Positions 15,793-22,369 of a stretch of 22,369 nt of DNA are shown here, piece by piece. Each line of letters opens with the position of its first letter. Position 1 is the first letter of the stretch. This stretch comes from Planctomycetaceae bacterium UBA969 (GTDB lineage Bacteria; Planctomycetota; Planctomycetia; Gemmatales; Gemmataceae): assembly GCA_002303765.1 (NCBI GenBank), contig DBCB01000046.1, positions 1 through 22,369 of the forward strand, in the 5' to 3' direction. The position numbers were made by a program, and so were the translations under genes. The notes under the pieces are model-generated. The model did not search any database. It worked only from the letters and a program-made list of their open reading frames with translations, and was not told the origin of the DNA.

Positions 15793-16353
15793 CTATTTCT
15801 TTTGCTCAAGTGTTTTTGAAATGTCAGTAAGTGTTTCATTGATCATAAAAAAGACTATGATTAATTCGCAGTAAATGCGAATAACCAAGGGGCCAAATAA
15901 CATAGTTAGAAACCCGATTAGTATTCCTTGAGAATTAATATTAACAAGCGAAATGATAAATAGCCCCAATCCAATCACCATACTTATAATTGTTCCAATC
16001 CAAAAAAAGATGCTGACCAATTTGGGGGTGATCATCCTCTTAAAGGAAAGGTAATCCCAAAGATTGGTCGGAATCATTTCAAAGGGGATTTTCATAGCGG
16101 GGCTTGCGGCAGTTGGTTCAGTTCGATTCACTGGCATTGAAGTTTGAGATAAAGCTTCAGGCGGTTTCTCAGCAGTTGCAAGAAATGCAAAAGCAGGAAC
16201 TTCTCTCCAGCAAGTCCAGGCGGTCATCGTGGGTGTCCAAACTAAAGCCTCTTTTGAAACCTTGCCTTCTTTTATCATGGATTGAACAGTCAAAAGGGGA
16301 AAGGGGCCCTGACCTTTTCCTTGAATTACCACGTGCCATTGTTGCTCAATCAT
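15793..16353 (-). CDS. GYF_2 - DUF4282 membrane protein
   Basis: The 186-residue protein starts with a GYF_2-like domain (about 5-55). It shows WHVVIQGKGQGPF, a central VWTPTMTAW and CWREVP, with Phe where many members have Tyr. A Pro/Ala/Thr linker (about 60-88) follows. The rest (about 98-180) fits DUF4282: the FKRMITPKLVSIFFWIGTI segment, two transmembrane helices (about 112-132 and 141-165), then the conserved RIYCELIIVFFMINE ending. Members are thought to sit in the cytoplasmic membrane with the GYF_2 domain inside; function unknown. The start is supported by AAAAGGA eight bases ahead of the ATG. The gene ends 11 bases from the helicase-associated gene, tail to tail, and lies 66 bases downstream of the small DUF4177-like gene. 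Confidence 0.85.
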   Translation of the reverse strand: MIEQQWHVVIQGKGQGPFPLLTVQSMIKEGKVSKEALVWTPTMTAWTCWREVPAFAFLATAEKPPEALSQTSMPVNRTEPTAASPAMKIPFEMIPTNLWDYLSFKRMITPKLVSIFFWIGTIISMVIGLGLFIISLVNINSQGILIGFLTMLFGPLVIRIYCELIIVFFMINETLTDISKTLEQKK

Positions 16354-16419
16354 TTATAAATCCTTTTGGGGCGATCAATTTGGATAATTATAATTACAGG
16401 TATGGTACGGTAAAAAACA

Positions 16420-16632
16420 TCAAGGCAGATTTGCAATCGGACTGTCTTTGCTTTTTTTCAGTACATAAAAGCAAGGGGCATCAGGGTTAGGATTAGGGAT
16501 AAATCCTACAAGTTCCCAGCCATTTTTGCCTTCCAACCCAAGGGCTCGTTGCAAAATAAGCATGTCTTTACGGGTGGCGATGGGTGAGGTTCCAACCACC
16601 TTATATTTCCATTCTCCGGTAATAGTTGACAA
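16420..16632 (-). CDS. Small DUF4177-like protein, probable TTG start
   Basis: The 70 residues from TTG at 16632 read like the DUF4177 pattern: GEWKYKVVGTS near the start, a helix with LILQRALGLEGKNGWELVGF, then CFYVLKK. An ATG at 16830 is in frame, but it would add 66 residues of low-quality sequence and overlap the divergent cyclase start, so I reject it. The TTG is preceded by AAGGA with an 8-base spacer, a good ribosome binding site. The function of the family is unknown; members are small soluble proteins, often beside unrelated genes. It may be co-transcribed with the GYF_2-DUF4282 gene downstream. Start and family are moderate-confidence calls. Confidence 0.65.
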   Translation of the reverse strand: MSTITGEWKYKVVGTSPIATRKDMLILQRALGLEGKNGWELVGFIPNPNPDAPCFYVLKKSKDSPIANLP

Positions 16633-16682
16633 GATCCAATTCCTTGAAAAGAACATAAAAATAATTATGAAAGAATAAATTT

Positions 16683-16711
16683 GTTTTACTTTAATCTTGA
16701 AAGTAATGCAA
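16683..16711 (-). promoter_or_regulatory. Possible promoter for the DUF4177-like gene
   Basis: On the minus strand TTGCAT (16711-16706) and TAAAAC (16688-16683) are 17 bases apart, about 50 bases ahead of the proposed TTG start. The 196-base region between this gene and the cyclase is very AT-rich, so this is weak evidence. I could not pick a convincing promoter for the cyclase side. Confidence 0.3.
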
Positions 16712-16828
16712 CTAAATAGGGGTGTCATTAATGAGAAATTAGTAGGCAATGGCCTCTGATTGTAATGTGTGTTATCATAATGCTTTGAATTAAAGTATGA
16801 ATGATGTGGATTTTTAAAAGGTTGCAAC

Positions 16829-19366
16829 ATGCCCCAAAACTTAGACCCGAGCGCAAGTGATCAGCTTAAAATTACAGATGTTTTTTCAGGGCTATTTAGG
16901 TCGCTTACCCATGAAAATGTAAGCAATGTGGAAGGGTTTGTCGAAAATGCTGTGCAAAATATTCGGATGGTCAACAAAACCCTAGGCATGCTGAATACCG
17001 ACTTCAGCAAAGTCTTTGAGGATTTATTGCAAACCATTCAATCGAAAATATGCCAGTTAACTTCTTCCGATCGGACTTCGATTTTTCTATTGGACAAAGC
17101 ACGGCAGCAACTTTGGCTTATGGTGGAAGGGCCAAATAATACCAATGTCGAAATTAGACTTCCGTTTGATCCTTCAACAATTGCTGGCGAGGTGGCCACA
17201 TCACAAAAAACCATTAACATTCCCTTCGATTTTTTTGATGACCCGCGATCCGGGTTTGCTAAAAAACATTTCAAGCAGACAGGTTATCGTACCTACTCAA
17301 TGCTGGGTCTTCCTTTATTTGATGAAAAAGGTGAACTTGTCGCAGTTGTTGAGCTAATCAACAAAGTAAAAAACAATGACAAAAACGAGCAACTTGAAAC
17401 TCGAATAAATAAGCTCGGTTTCACCAGTGCCGATGAAGATATGTTTCGCAAATTTTCTGTTCTCATCGCTCATATTATTGAAAGCTCAAATTCATTTTAT
17501 CATGCTGCCCAAAAACAGCGTGTTGCAGATGCTCTTATGAAAGCAGTACTTTCGGTGGGGCAAAGCCTTGATCTTGAAGATACACTTAAAACAGTTATGG
17601 ATCAGGCGAGTTACTTGCTTAATGCTGATAGAAATGCGTTGTGGCTTATTGATAAAGAAAAATCAGAGCTATGGACCAAAGTTTATAACGCAGGGGTATC
17701 AACTGTTTTGCGCATCCCTATAGGGGTAGGGTATGCCGGGTATGTTGCCAAAACAGGCGAAATATTAAATATACCTTTAGACGTGTACGATCATCCGGAT
17801 TCAGGCACCTCTAAACAAATGGATAAGAAGAATGGGTACCGGACTTGCAGTTTGCTATGCATGCCTGTGTTTAATCCGAAGAAGGAATTGATCGGGGTTA
17901 CTCAGGTTGTCAATAAGTTGCAAAGGGGGGATTTTCCTCCTTATGATCCTAAAACCTGGCCTTTGGTTCCTCCGCAATTTAAAAACAGTTTCACCAGCGA
18001 AGATGTTGAGTTTATGAAAGTTTTTAATACTCAAGCCGGTATAGCTCTTGAAAATGCGCGCCTTTTTGAAAAAATCAAACACGAGCAAATGATCCAAAAA
18101 AGCATTCTTCGTAGTTTGTCGGATGGTGTGATATCAACCGATACCCATGGATCAATCATTGCTGCGAACCAAAAAGCTTACGATATTCTTGGTTTTAATA
18201 AAGCGGATGGCAGCCAATTGGAAGGGTATTCGATTCATGAGAAGATTAAAATCGAAAACGCCAATTTTTCCAAATGGTTTAATGCAAGCTTAGAGGGCGT
18301 TGATGAAAAAACCCGAAATCAGTATTACCCTGACCAAGTTTTGAATTCGCATATGAATGAAAACCACAACGTGAATGTTTCCATCAACACCATGGTGGAT
18401 GCGGATCAAGGGGATAAAGTGCAGGGGGCATTGGTGATCCTCGAAGATATAAGCCAAGAGAAACGTCTTAAAACTACCATGTATCGCTACATGACGCAGG
18501 AACTTGCAGAGCAATTGCTTGCAGATGGTAGTGCAAAAATGGGCGGAGATCGCAAAGAAGTATCTGTGTTGTTTTCTGACATCCGGGGCTATACCTCTCT
18601 TTCTGAGGTGCTTTCCGCTGAAGATGTTGTTTCTATGTTGAACGAATATTTTGAAACCATGGTCGAATCGGTGTTGATCCATAAAGGCACGTTAGACAAG
18701 TATATTGGGGATGCGATTATGGCGGTTTTTGGTACCCCGCTTGCTCTGCCCGATCATGCCTGGCTTGCAGTGCAGACCGCAATTGATATGAGGTGCCGCC
18801 TCAAGGAGTTCAATGCAAAGCGGGTTGAAAAGCTAAAGCCCAAGGACCAGAAAGAATTTGATCTGGTAAATATCAAGATTGGAATCGGGGTGAATTCTGA
18901 TTCTGTAATTTCCGGAAATATCGGATGTACGAAACGAATGGAGTTCACCTCGATCGGAGATGGTGTTAACCTTGGCTCGCGTTTGGAAGGAACTAGCAAG
19001 GTTTATGGTACAGATATCATAATTAGCGAGACAACTTATAAAAATTGTGCAGACCGGATTTGGACTAGAGAACTCGATCGAATTCAAGTTAAGGGTAAAA
19101 ATCAGCCCATTAGTATCTACGAGGTTTATGGGTTGCGTTCCGATCCATTAAGTGCAAGTCATGAACAAATTATCGAGCTTTATCACAAAGCCAGAGATTT
19201 TTACCATCAGATGAAATTCGGCAAGGCGATTGGACTATTTGGAGAGGTTCTTGAATTGGATAAATTAAATAAGGCTGCCAGCTTGCATCTGATGCGATGC
19301 CAGCACTTTCTTTCTAACCCGCCTCCTGCTGATTGGGATGGGGTATGGCGTTTTACCGAAAAATAG
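16829..19366 (+). CDS. GAF-GAF-PAS class III adenylate cyclase (CyaB1-like)
   Basis: This 845-residue protein has GAF-A (about 60-220), GAF-B (about 240-412), PAS (about 425-545), a class III cyclase domain (about 575-760) and a short TPR-like C-terminal helical tail (about 778-830). The cyclase has both metal Asp residues (D584 in FSDIRG, D628 in KYIGD), substrate-selecting Lys624 and Thr707, and transition-state Asn714 and Arg718. The Lys/Thr pair is the one seen in CyaB1-type adenylate rather than guanylate cyclases. GAF-A has a complete NKxnFx3DE signature (N178, K179, F198, D202, E203); GAF-B has N362, K363, F388 and D392 but Val393 in place of Glu. Cyclic-nucleotide binding and feedback activation are known for this layout in Anabaena. 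No transmembrane segment. AAAAGG lies about seven bases ahead of the ATG. Confidence 0.92.
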   Translation: MPQNLDPSASDQLKITDVFSGLFRSLTHENVSNVEGFVENAVQNIRMVNKTLGMLNTDFSKVFEDLLQTIQSKICQLTSSDRTSIFLLDKARQQLWLMVEGPNNTNVEIRLPFDPSTIAGEVATSQKTINIPFDFFDDPRSGFAKKHFKQTGYRTYSMLGLPLFDEKGELVAVVELINKVKNNDKNEQLETRINKLGFTSADEDMFRKFSVLIAHIIESSNSFYHAAQKQRVADALMKAVLSVGQSLDLEDTLKTVMDQASYLLNADRNALWLIDKEKSELWTKVYNAGVSTVLRIPIGVGYAGYVAKTGEILNIPLDVYDHPDSGTSKQMDKKNGYRTCSLLCMPVFNPKKELIGVTQVVNKLQRGDFPPYDPKTWPLVPPQFKNSFTSEDVEFMKVFNTQAGIALENARLFEKIKHEQMIQKSILRSLSDGVISTDTHGSIIAANQKAYDILGFNKADGSQLEGYSIHEKIKIENANFSKWFNASLEGVDEKTRNQYYPDQVLNSHMNENHNVNVSINTMVDADQGDKVQGALVILEDISQEKRLKTTMYRYMTQELAEQLLADGSAKMGGDRKEVSVLFSDIRGYTSLSEVLSAEDVVSMLNEYFETMVESVLIHKGTLDKYIGDAIMAVFGTPLALPDHAWLAVQTAIDMRCRLKEFNAKRVEKLKPKDQKEFDLVNIKIGIGVNSDSVISGNIGCTKRMEFTSIGDGVNLGSRLEGTSKVYGTDIIISETTYKNCADRIWTRELDRIQVKGKNQPISIYEVYGLRSDPLSASHEQIIELYHKARDFYHQMKFGKAIGLFGEVLELDKLNKAASLHLMRCQHFLSNPPPADWDGVWRFTEK

Positions 19367-19405
19367 GAAGAGCCGTAAAGCAGAGATGTTTCTGGTTGCG
19401 TTTGC

Positions 19406-19432
19406 TTGTGATTGATTTACCATACATATAGA
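19406..19432 (+). promoter_or_regulatory. Possible promoter ahead of the DUF1501 gene
   Basis: TTGTGA (19406-19411) and TATAGA (19427-19432) are separated by 15 bases, slightly short, in the 101-base gap after the cyclase gene. The site lies about 35 bases ahead of the proposed start. It is a weak match but the best in the gap. Confidence 0.3.
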
Positions 19433-19467
19433 AGTCTAAGCGTTCCATAAGTGGGAAGGGAATGATC

Positions 19468-20679
19468 ATGCAGCAAGGCAAAACTGGCTTTGGTAGGCGT
19501 CAATTTTTAAAGCACACAGCCGTTACGACTGCAGGCGCTTGCACCTTTTTGCCCGAGGTAAAAGGAATTGAAACCGGGGGTAGTTCAGGCATCAAGAATT
19601 GTATCTTTCTTCTATTAACGGGTGGGCCTAGCCAAATCGATACCTTTGATCCCAAACCGGATGCTAGGTCGGAAATTCGTGGCCCGTTTAAGGCAATATC
19701 TACTAGGGTTCCAGGTACTTTTTTTGCTGAAACTCTGCCACTTCTAGCTTCCCGGGCTGATAAATTTACAGTGGTTCGTTCTTTGTTTCATGATGAAGCA
19801 CCTATCCATGAAACAGGATTGCAATTGATGCAGACGGGTAGGGTTTCCACCGTTCAAAATTGCTTTCCGAATTATGGGTCTGTTTGCGCTTCGCTTGCTT
19901 CCTCCTCCTATTCCCAATTGCCAAGCTTCGTCGTGCTCCCCTCTAAAATTGGACTTACAGGCGTGACCATGTATCAGGGGCAGGAGGCAGGTTTTTTAGG
20001 TGATCAATTTCAGCCCGTGAACATTAAATCGCACGCCAACGATATCAGAAATATTAGTGAAATCACTCACAGCAATAGTGAATTAAATCTTGGGATGATT
20101 CGTTCAACGGTTGCAAATCTTAGCTTTGATTCTCGCTATGGCAATACCAGATTTGGGCAGTCCTGTCAGGCGGCTTTGGCGCTTGTTGAATCGGGCGTAA
20201 AGTTTGTCACTGTTAATATGTTTGAAACTGTTTTTAACGAAGTCACTTGGGATTGCCATGCCGATGGCGGGGCGCTTGCGAGTAATTTGAATGATTACCG
20301 CACTAAAATTTGCCCCATGTTTGATGCTGCTTACGCTGCGCTTTTAGATGATCTTCAAGTTAAAGGCTTGCTTGATTCTACTCTCCTTGTTGCGGTTGGT
20401 GAATTTGGTAGAAGCCCTTACCTAAATATGCGGGGTGGCAGAGATCACCATAGTGGCGTTTGGAGTGGGTTGCTTGCAGGGGCAGGTTTACCTGGCGGAG
20501 CTATTGTTGGTTCTTCTGATTCCATCGGTGGCGCACCTAAAAACAATCCTGTAAATCCTGCAATGTTTGCTGCTACGATTTATAAGGCGATTGGAATTGA
20601 CCCAAGGCAAAAAATAAATCTCGCTAATGGAGTGTCAGTACCGCTAGCTGATTCCGCACCTATTCCTTCTTTGGTATGA
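19468..20679 (+). CDS. Tat-exported DUF1501 protein
   Basis: A DUF1501 protein with 403 residues from the chosen start. The N-terminus carries a twin-arginine signal (GRRQFLKHT followed by a short Ala/Thr hydrophobic region), so it should be exported folded. Diagnostic stretches are LLTGGPSQIDTFDPKP near the start of the mature part and GEFGRSP with GGRDHHSGVWSG near the C-terminus, resembling the alkaline phosphatase/sulfatase-like fold assigned to this family. Of two ATGs six bases apart (19462 and 19468), the second has GGGAAGGG at a proper 7-base spacing. In planctomycetes DUF1501 genes usually follow a DUF1549/DUF1553 cytochrome-like gene; here that partner is missing. It is somewhat shorter than the usual 430-480 residues. 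The thioredoxin-like gene follows after 10 bases. Confidence 0.9.
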   Translation: MQQGKTGFGRRQFLKHTAVTTAGACTFLPEVKGIETGGSSGIKNCIFLLLTGGPSQIDTFDPKPDARSEIRGPFKAISTRVPGTFFAETLPLLASRADKFTVVRSLFHDEAPIHETGLQLMQTGRVSTVQNCFPNYGSVCASLASSSYSQLPSFVVLPSKIGLTGVTMYQGQEAGFLGDQFQPVNIKSHANDIRNISEITHSNSELNLGMIRSTVANLSFDSRYGNTRFGQSCQAALALVESGVKFVTVNMFETVFNEVTWDCHADGGALASNLNDYRTKICPMFDAAYAALLDDLQVKGLLDSTLLVAVGEFGRSPYLNMRGGRDHHSGVWSGLLAGAGLPGGAIVGSSDSIGGAPKNNPVNPAMFAATIYKAIGIDPRQKINLANGVSVPLADSAPIPSLV

Positions 20680-20689
20680 ATACGAATAA

Positions 20690-21553
20690 ATGATTAATTC
20701 TGAATGGATATACGCAGTAGATGAAAAGAACTTTTCTCCAAAAGTAGTGGAGATGTCGAAGAATGTACCTGTGGTGGTGGATTTTTGGGCGCCTTGGTGC
20801 CAGCCTTGTAAATTGCTAAAACCCATGCTTGAAACTGCCATTCAAAATCTCAATGGCCAAGTCATGCTTGCTGAAATCAACACCGATGAGAACCCCAATC
20901 TAGCAGCATCATTCAAGGTTGAGGGAATACCTGCAGTTTTTGCTTTGAAGGATGGCCTTGTTGTTAACCGATTTCAAGGCTTATTAACCGATGAACAACT
21001 ACAGGAGTTTCTTGCAACGCTTTTACCCACCGAAGTAGATAAGCGATTGGTTGAAGCTGTTGAATTAAAAAAAACAGATCCTGTTGCAGCAGAAGAAACA
21101 GTAAGGGGTTTGTTTAAAGACAATCCAAAGCATGATAAAGTTCGATTGGCCCTTGCAAGGATGTTAGCAGGAAAAGGGGATGAACAATCCGAAGTGCCCG
21201 GCCTTTTGGAGCCTTTTGGTTCGGATGGAGATACAGGCAAAGAAGTTCAGAAAATCATGGCGGAACTAAAGATCTATAAAATAACAAAACCGCTTCCTAC
21301 CGAGGCTGAAGTCCTTAAGCAAATCGAATTAAAGCCTAAAGATGGTTTAGCTTATTACCAGCTTGGATGCCTTAAGGCCGCTTCAGGAAGTTACGAGGAA
21401 GCTCTGAAGCTTTTAATTCAAGCAGGCGAAAACGATATGAACCTTGCCAAGAATTCTGTTCGCGAGGCTATGGTCAGCATCTTTCATTTGGTTGGTGTGG
21501 GAAGTCCGCTAGCTAATCAATATCGATCAAAATTGTCGAGCCTACTTTACTAG
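20690..21553 (+). CDS. Thioredoxin-TPR co-chaperone, CnoX/YbbN type
   Basis: The protein has 287 residues, the usual length of YbbN/CnoX. A thioredoxin domain (about 1-112) has the active site WAPWCQPCK (Cys37, Cys40) and cis-Pro81 in GIPAVFAL. Tetratricopeptide-like helices follow (about 115-285), with AYYQLGCLKAASGSYEEAL at 221-239 as a recognisable repeat. E. coli CnoX has lost the CxxC; this protein keeps both Cys with Gln in place of Gly, so it could be redox-active, as in some other bacteria. The family protects proteins from oxidative aggregation and hands them to GroEL and DnaK; it is cytoplasmic. It starts 10 bases after the DUF1501 stop, so the two are probably co-transcribed, without an obvious functional link. 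Its stop overlaps that of the convergent rhomboid gene. Confidence 0.9.
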   Translation: MINSEWIYAVDEKNFSPKVVEMSKNVPVVVDFWAPWCQPCKLLKPMLETAIQNLNGQVMLAEINTDENPNLAASFKVEGIPAVFALKDGLVVNRFQGLLTDEQLQEFLATLLPTEVDKRLVEAVELKKTDPVAAEETVRGLFKDNPKHDKVRLALARMLAGKGDEQSEVPGLLEPFGSDGDTGKEVQKIMAELKIYKITKPLPTEAEVLKQIELKPKDGLAYYQLGCLKAASGSYEEALKLLIQAGENDMNLAKNSVREAMVSIFHLVGVGSPLANQYRSKLSSLLY

Positions 21554-22320
21554 AGGTTTTGTCCCCAGGACGCATTTTGCTTGCCTTCGCCTAATGTCTT
21601 ATCGATAAAGAAAGCTAAAGGCAGACCTGCAATAAATCCGCCTATATGCGCCCCATAGGCTACGCCACCACCTTCTCCAGCGCCCAACTCCATGAAGCTA
21701 CTAAATAACTGCATTGCAAACCACAATCCTACTGCGACGATTGCAGGTACCGTGGTAACAAACCTAAAGATTAGGACCGTTACACTGTTGTTGGGGAAGA
21801 AAAGAAGGTAAGCACCCATGACCCCCGATATTGCCCCTGAGGCGCCCAAACTGGGTGTTAATAGGTCGGATTTTAGAAGAACACAAGTTGCAACATGTGC
21901 TAAAGATGCCAGTATCCCTACGATAATGTAAAAAAGCAGATATTGCAGATGTCCTAGTCGGTCTTCAACATTATCACCAAAGATCCAAAGGAAAAGCATG
22001 TTGCCTAAAATATGGCCTATGCTTCCATGCATGAACATGGAGGTGATAAGTGTGATGTAAACCGTGAAGGGGGTTGGCTCTAAACCAGGTCGGATAATCT
22101 CTTCGCCTGAGTGGGTTTTTCCCAAAACAGTGGGGCTTGATTGAATATCTTTTCCTGAAATGATTTCGGCGGGCACTGCAGAGAAAGTATAGACAAAGCG
22201 CTCGTTCTCGCCAAAGTTTTGAAACATGACGAAAACAAAAATATTGATCGCTATTAAGATGTAATTAACAAAGGGTACTCGAACTCGTTTTGAGTTGTCA
22301 TCGTACAAGGGCATGATCAT
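21550..22320 (-). CDS. Rhomboid family intramembrane serine protease
   Basis: A 256-residue multi-pass protein with the six-helix bacterial rhomboid plan. The catalytic pair is visible: Ser161 in GASG (159-162) and His225 in YGAHIGG. HILGN (103-107) supplies the oxyanion-hole His/Asn, and GDNVEDRLG (115-123) is the conserved loop after the second helix. A long first external loop (about 45-85) separates the first two helices. The N-terminus, MPLYDDNS, is typical; ATGs at 22320 and 22314 are both possible, neither with a strong ribosome binding site. The family cleaves membrane proteins near their transmembrane segments; substrates here are unknown. The stop overlaps the last codons of the thioredoxin-like gene by four bases, convergently. 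Confidence 0.92.
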   Translation of the reverse strand: MIMPLYDDNSKRVRVPFVNYILIAINIFVFVMFQNFGENERFVYTFSAVPAEIISGKDIQSSPTVLGKTHSGEEIIRPGLEPTPFTVYITLITSMFMHGSIGHILGNMLFLWIFGDNVEDRLGHLQYLLFYIIVGILASLAHVATCVLLKSDLLTPSLGASGAISGVMGAYLLFFPNNSVTVLIFRFVTTVPAIVAVGLWFAMQLFSSFMELGAGEGGGVAYGAHIGGFIAGLPLAFFIDKTLGEGKQNASWGQNL

Positions 22321-22369
22321 TTTAGTTACTCTGGGGAGATATCAAGCAAAAACGGATTGTACAACACGC

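Noticed and set aside
16633..16830. N-terminal extension of the DUF4177-like protein from an ATG at 16830
   Set aside because: It would overlap the divergent cyclase start, encodes no recognisable sequence, and a TTG with a good ribosome binding site begins at the conserved part.
18290..18682. Open frame on the minus strand opposite the cyclase gene (130 codons)
   Set aside because: It lies opposite a well-supported coding frame and its translation is His- and Phe-rich without family features.
1..22369. tRNA, rRNA, CRISPR array, insertion sequence, prophage or toxin-antitoxin pair
   Set aside because: Neither strand shows regularly spaced repeats, transposase or integrase motifs, or recognisable RNA genes.

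Overview
The window reads as an ordinary chromosomal stretch of a bacterium, most likely a planctomycete with moderate to low G+C. The best pointers are a Tat-exported DUF1501 protein, a multiheme cytochrome c with an N-terminal Ig-like segment, a GYF_2/DUF4282 membrane protein and frequently weak ribosome binding sites. The phylum call is inference; I would not go below it. I see no rRNA, tRNA, CRISPR array, insertion sequence or phage gene.

Left part (1-7761, all minus strand). A fatty acid desaturase is cut by the left edge. To its right lies a unit transcribed leftwards: FtsX-type permease, ABC ATPase, HlyD/DevB-type membrane fusion protein, then a membrane-anchored single-HKD phospholipase D/nuclease. 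This resembles DevBCA/MacAB-type exporters that work with an outer-membrane channel; no TolC-like gene is present. A strong hairpin sits between the ATPase and fusion-protein genes. Further right are a class-B asparagine synthetase with a terminator-like hairpin behind it, and a short-chain dehydrogenase.

Middle part (7763-15781, plus strand). A divergent promoter region separates the dehydrogenase from a plus-strand run. An NAD-dependent epimerase/3-beta-HSD-like protein overlaps pyrF by ATGA, and pyrF is followed by a five-heme cytochrome. After a 166-base gap comes a tight three-gene unit: an XPB/ERCC3-type DNA helicase, an 80-residue protein and a 733-residue helicase-associated protein, the last two 2 bases apart.

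The most interesting observation is in this helicase unit. The 80-residue protein aligns without gaps to the segment just ahead of the helicase core of XPB and to the extreme C-terminus of the 733-residue protein. A second, larger domain (Helicase_C_3-like) occurs once in XPB and apparently twice in the partner. The operon is thus built from two modules in different combinations, one of which is also encoded alone. This suggests a bacterial nucleotide-excision-repair-like helicase complex with a free-standing accessory module.

Right part (15793-22369). A GYF_2-DUF4282 membrane protein and a small DUF4177-like protein, probably starting at TTG, run leftwards. They diverge from a large GAF-GAF-PAS-adenylate cyclase of the cyanobacterial CyaB1 layout. 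Then follow a Tat-exported DUF1501 protein, a CnoX/YbbN-type thioredoxin-TPR protein 10 bases behind it, and a convergent rhomboid protease whose stop codon overlaps that of the thioredoxin gene.
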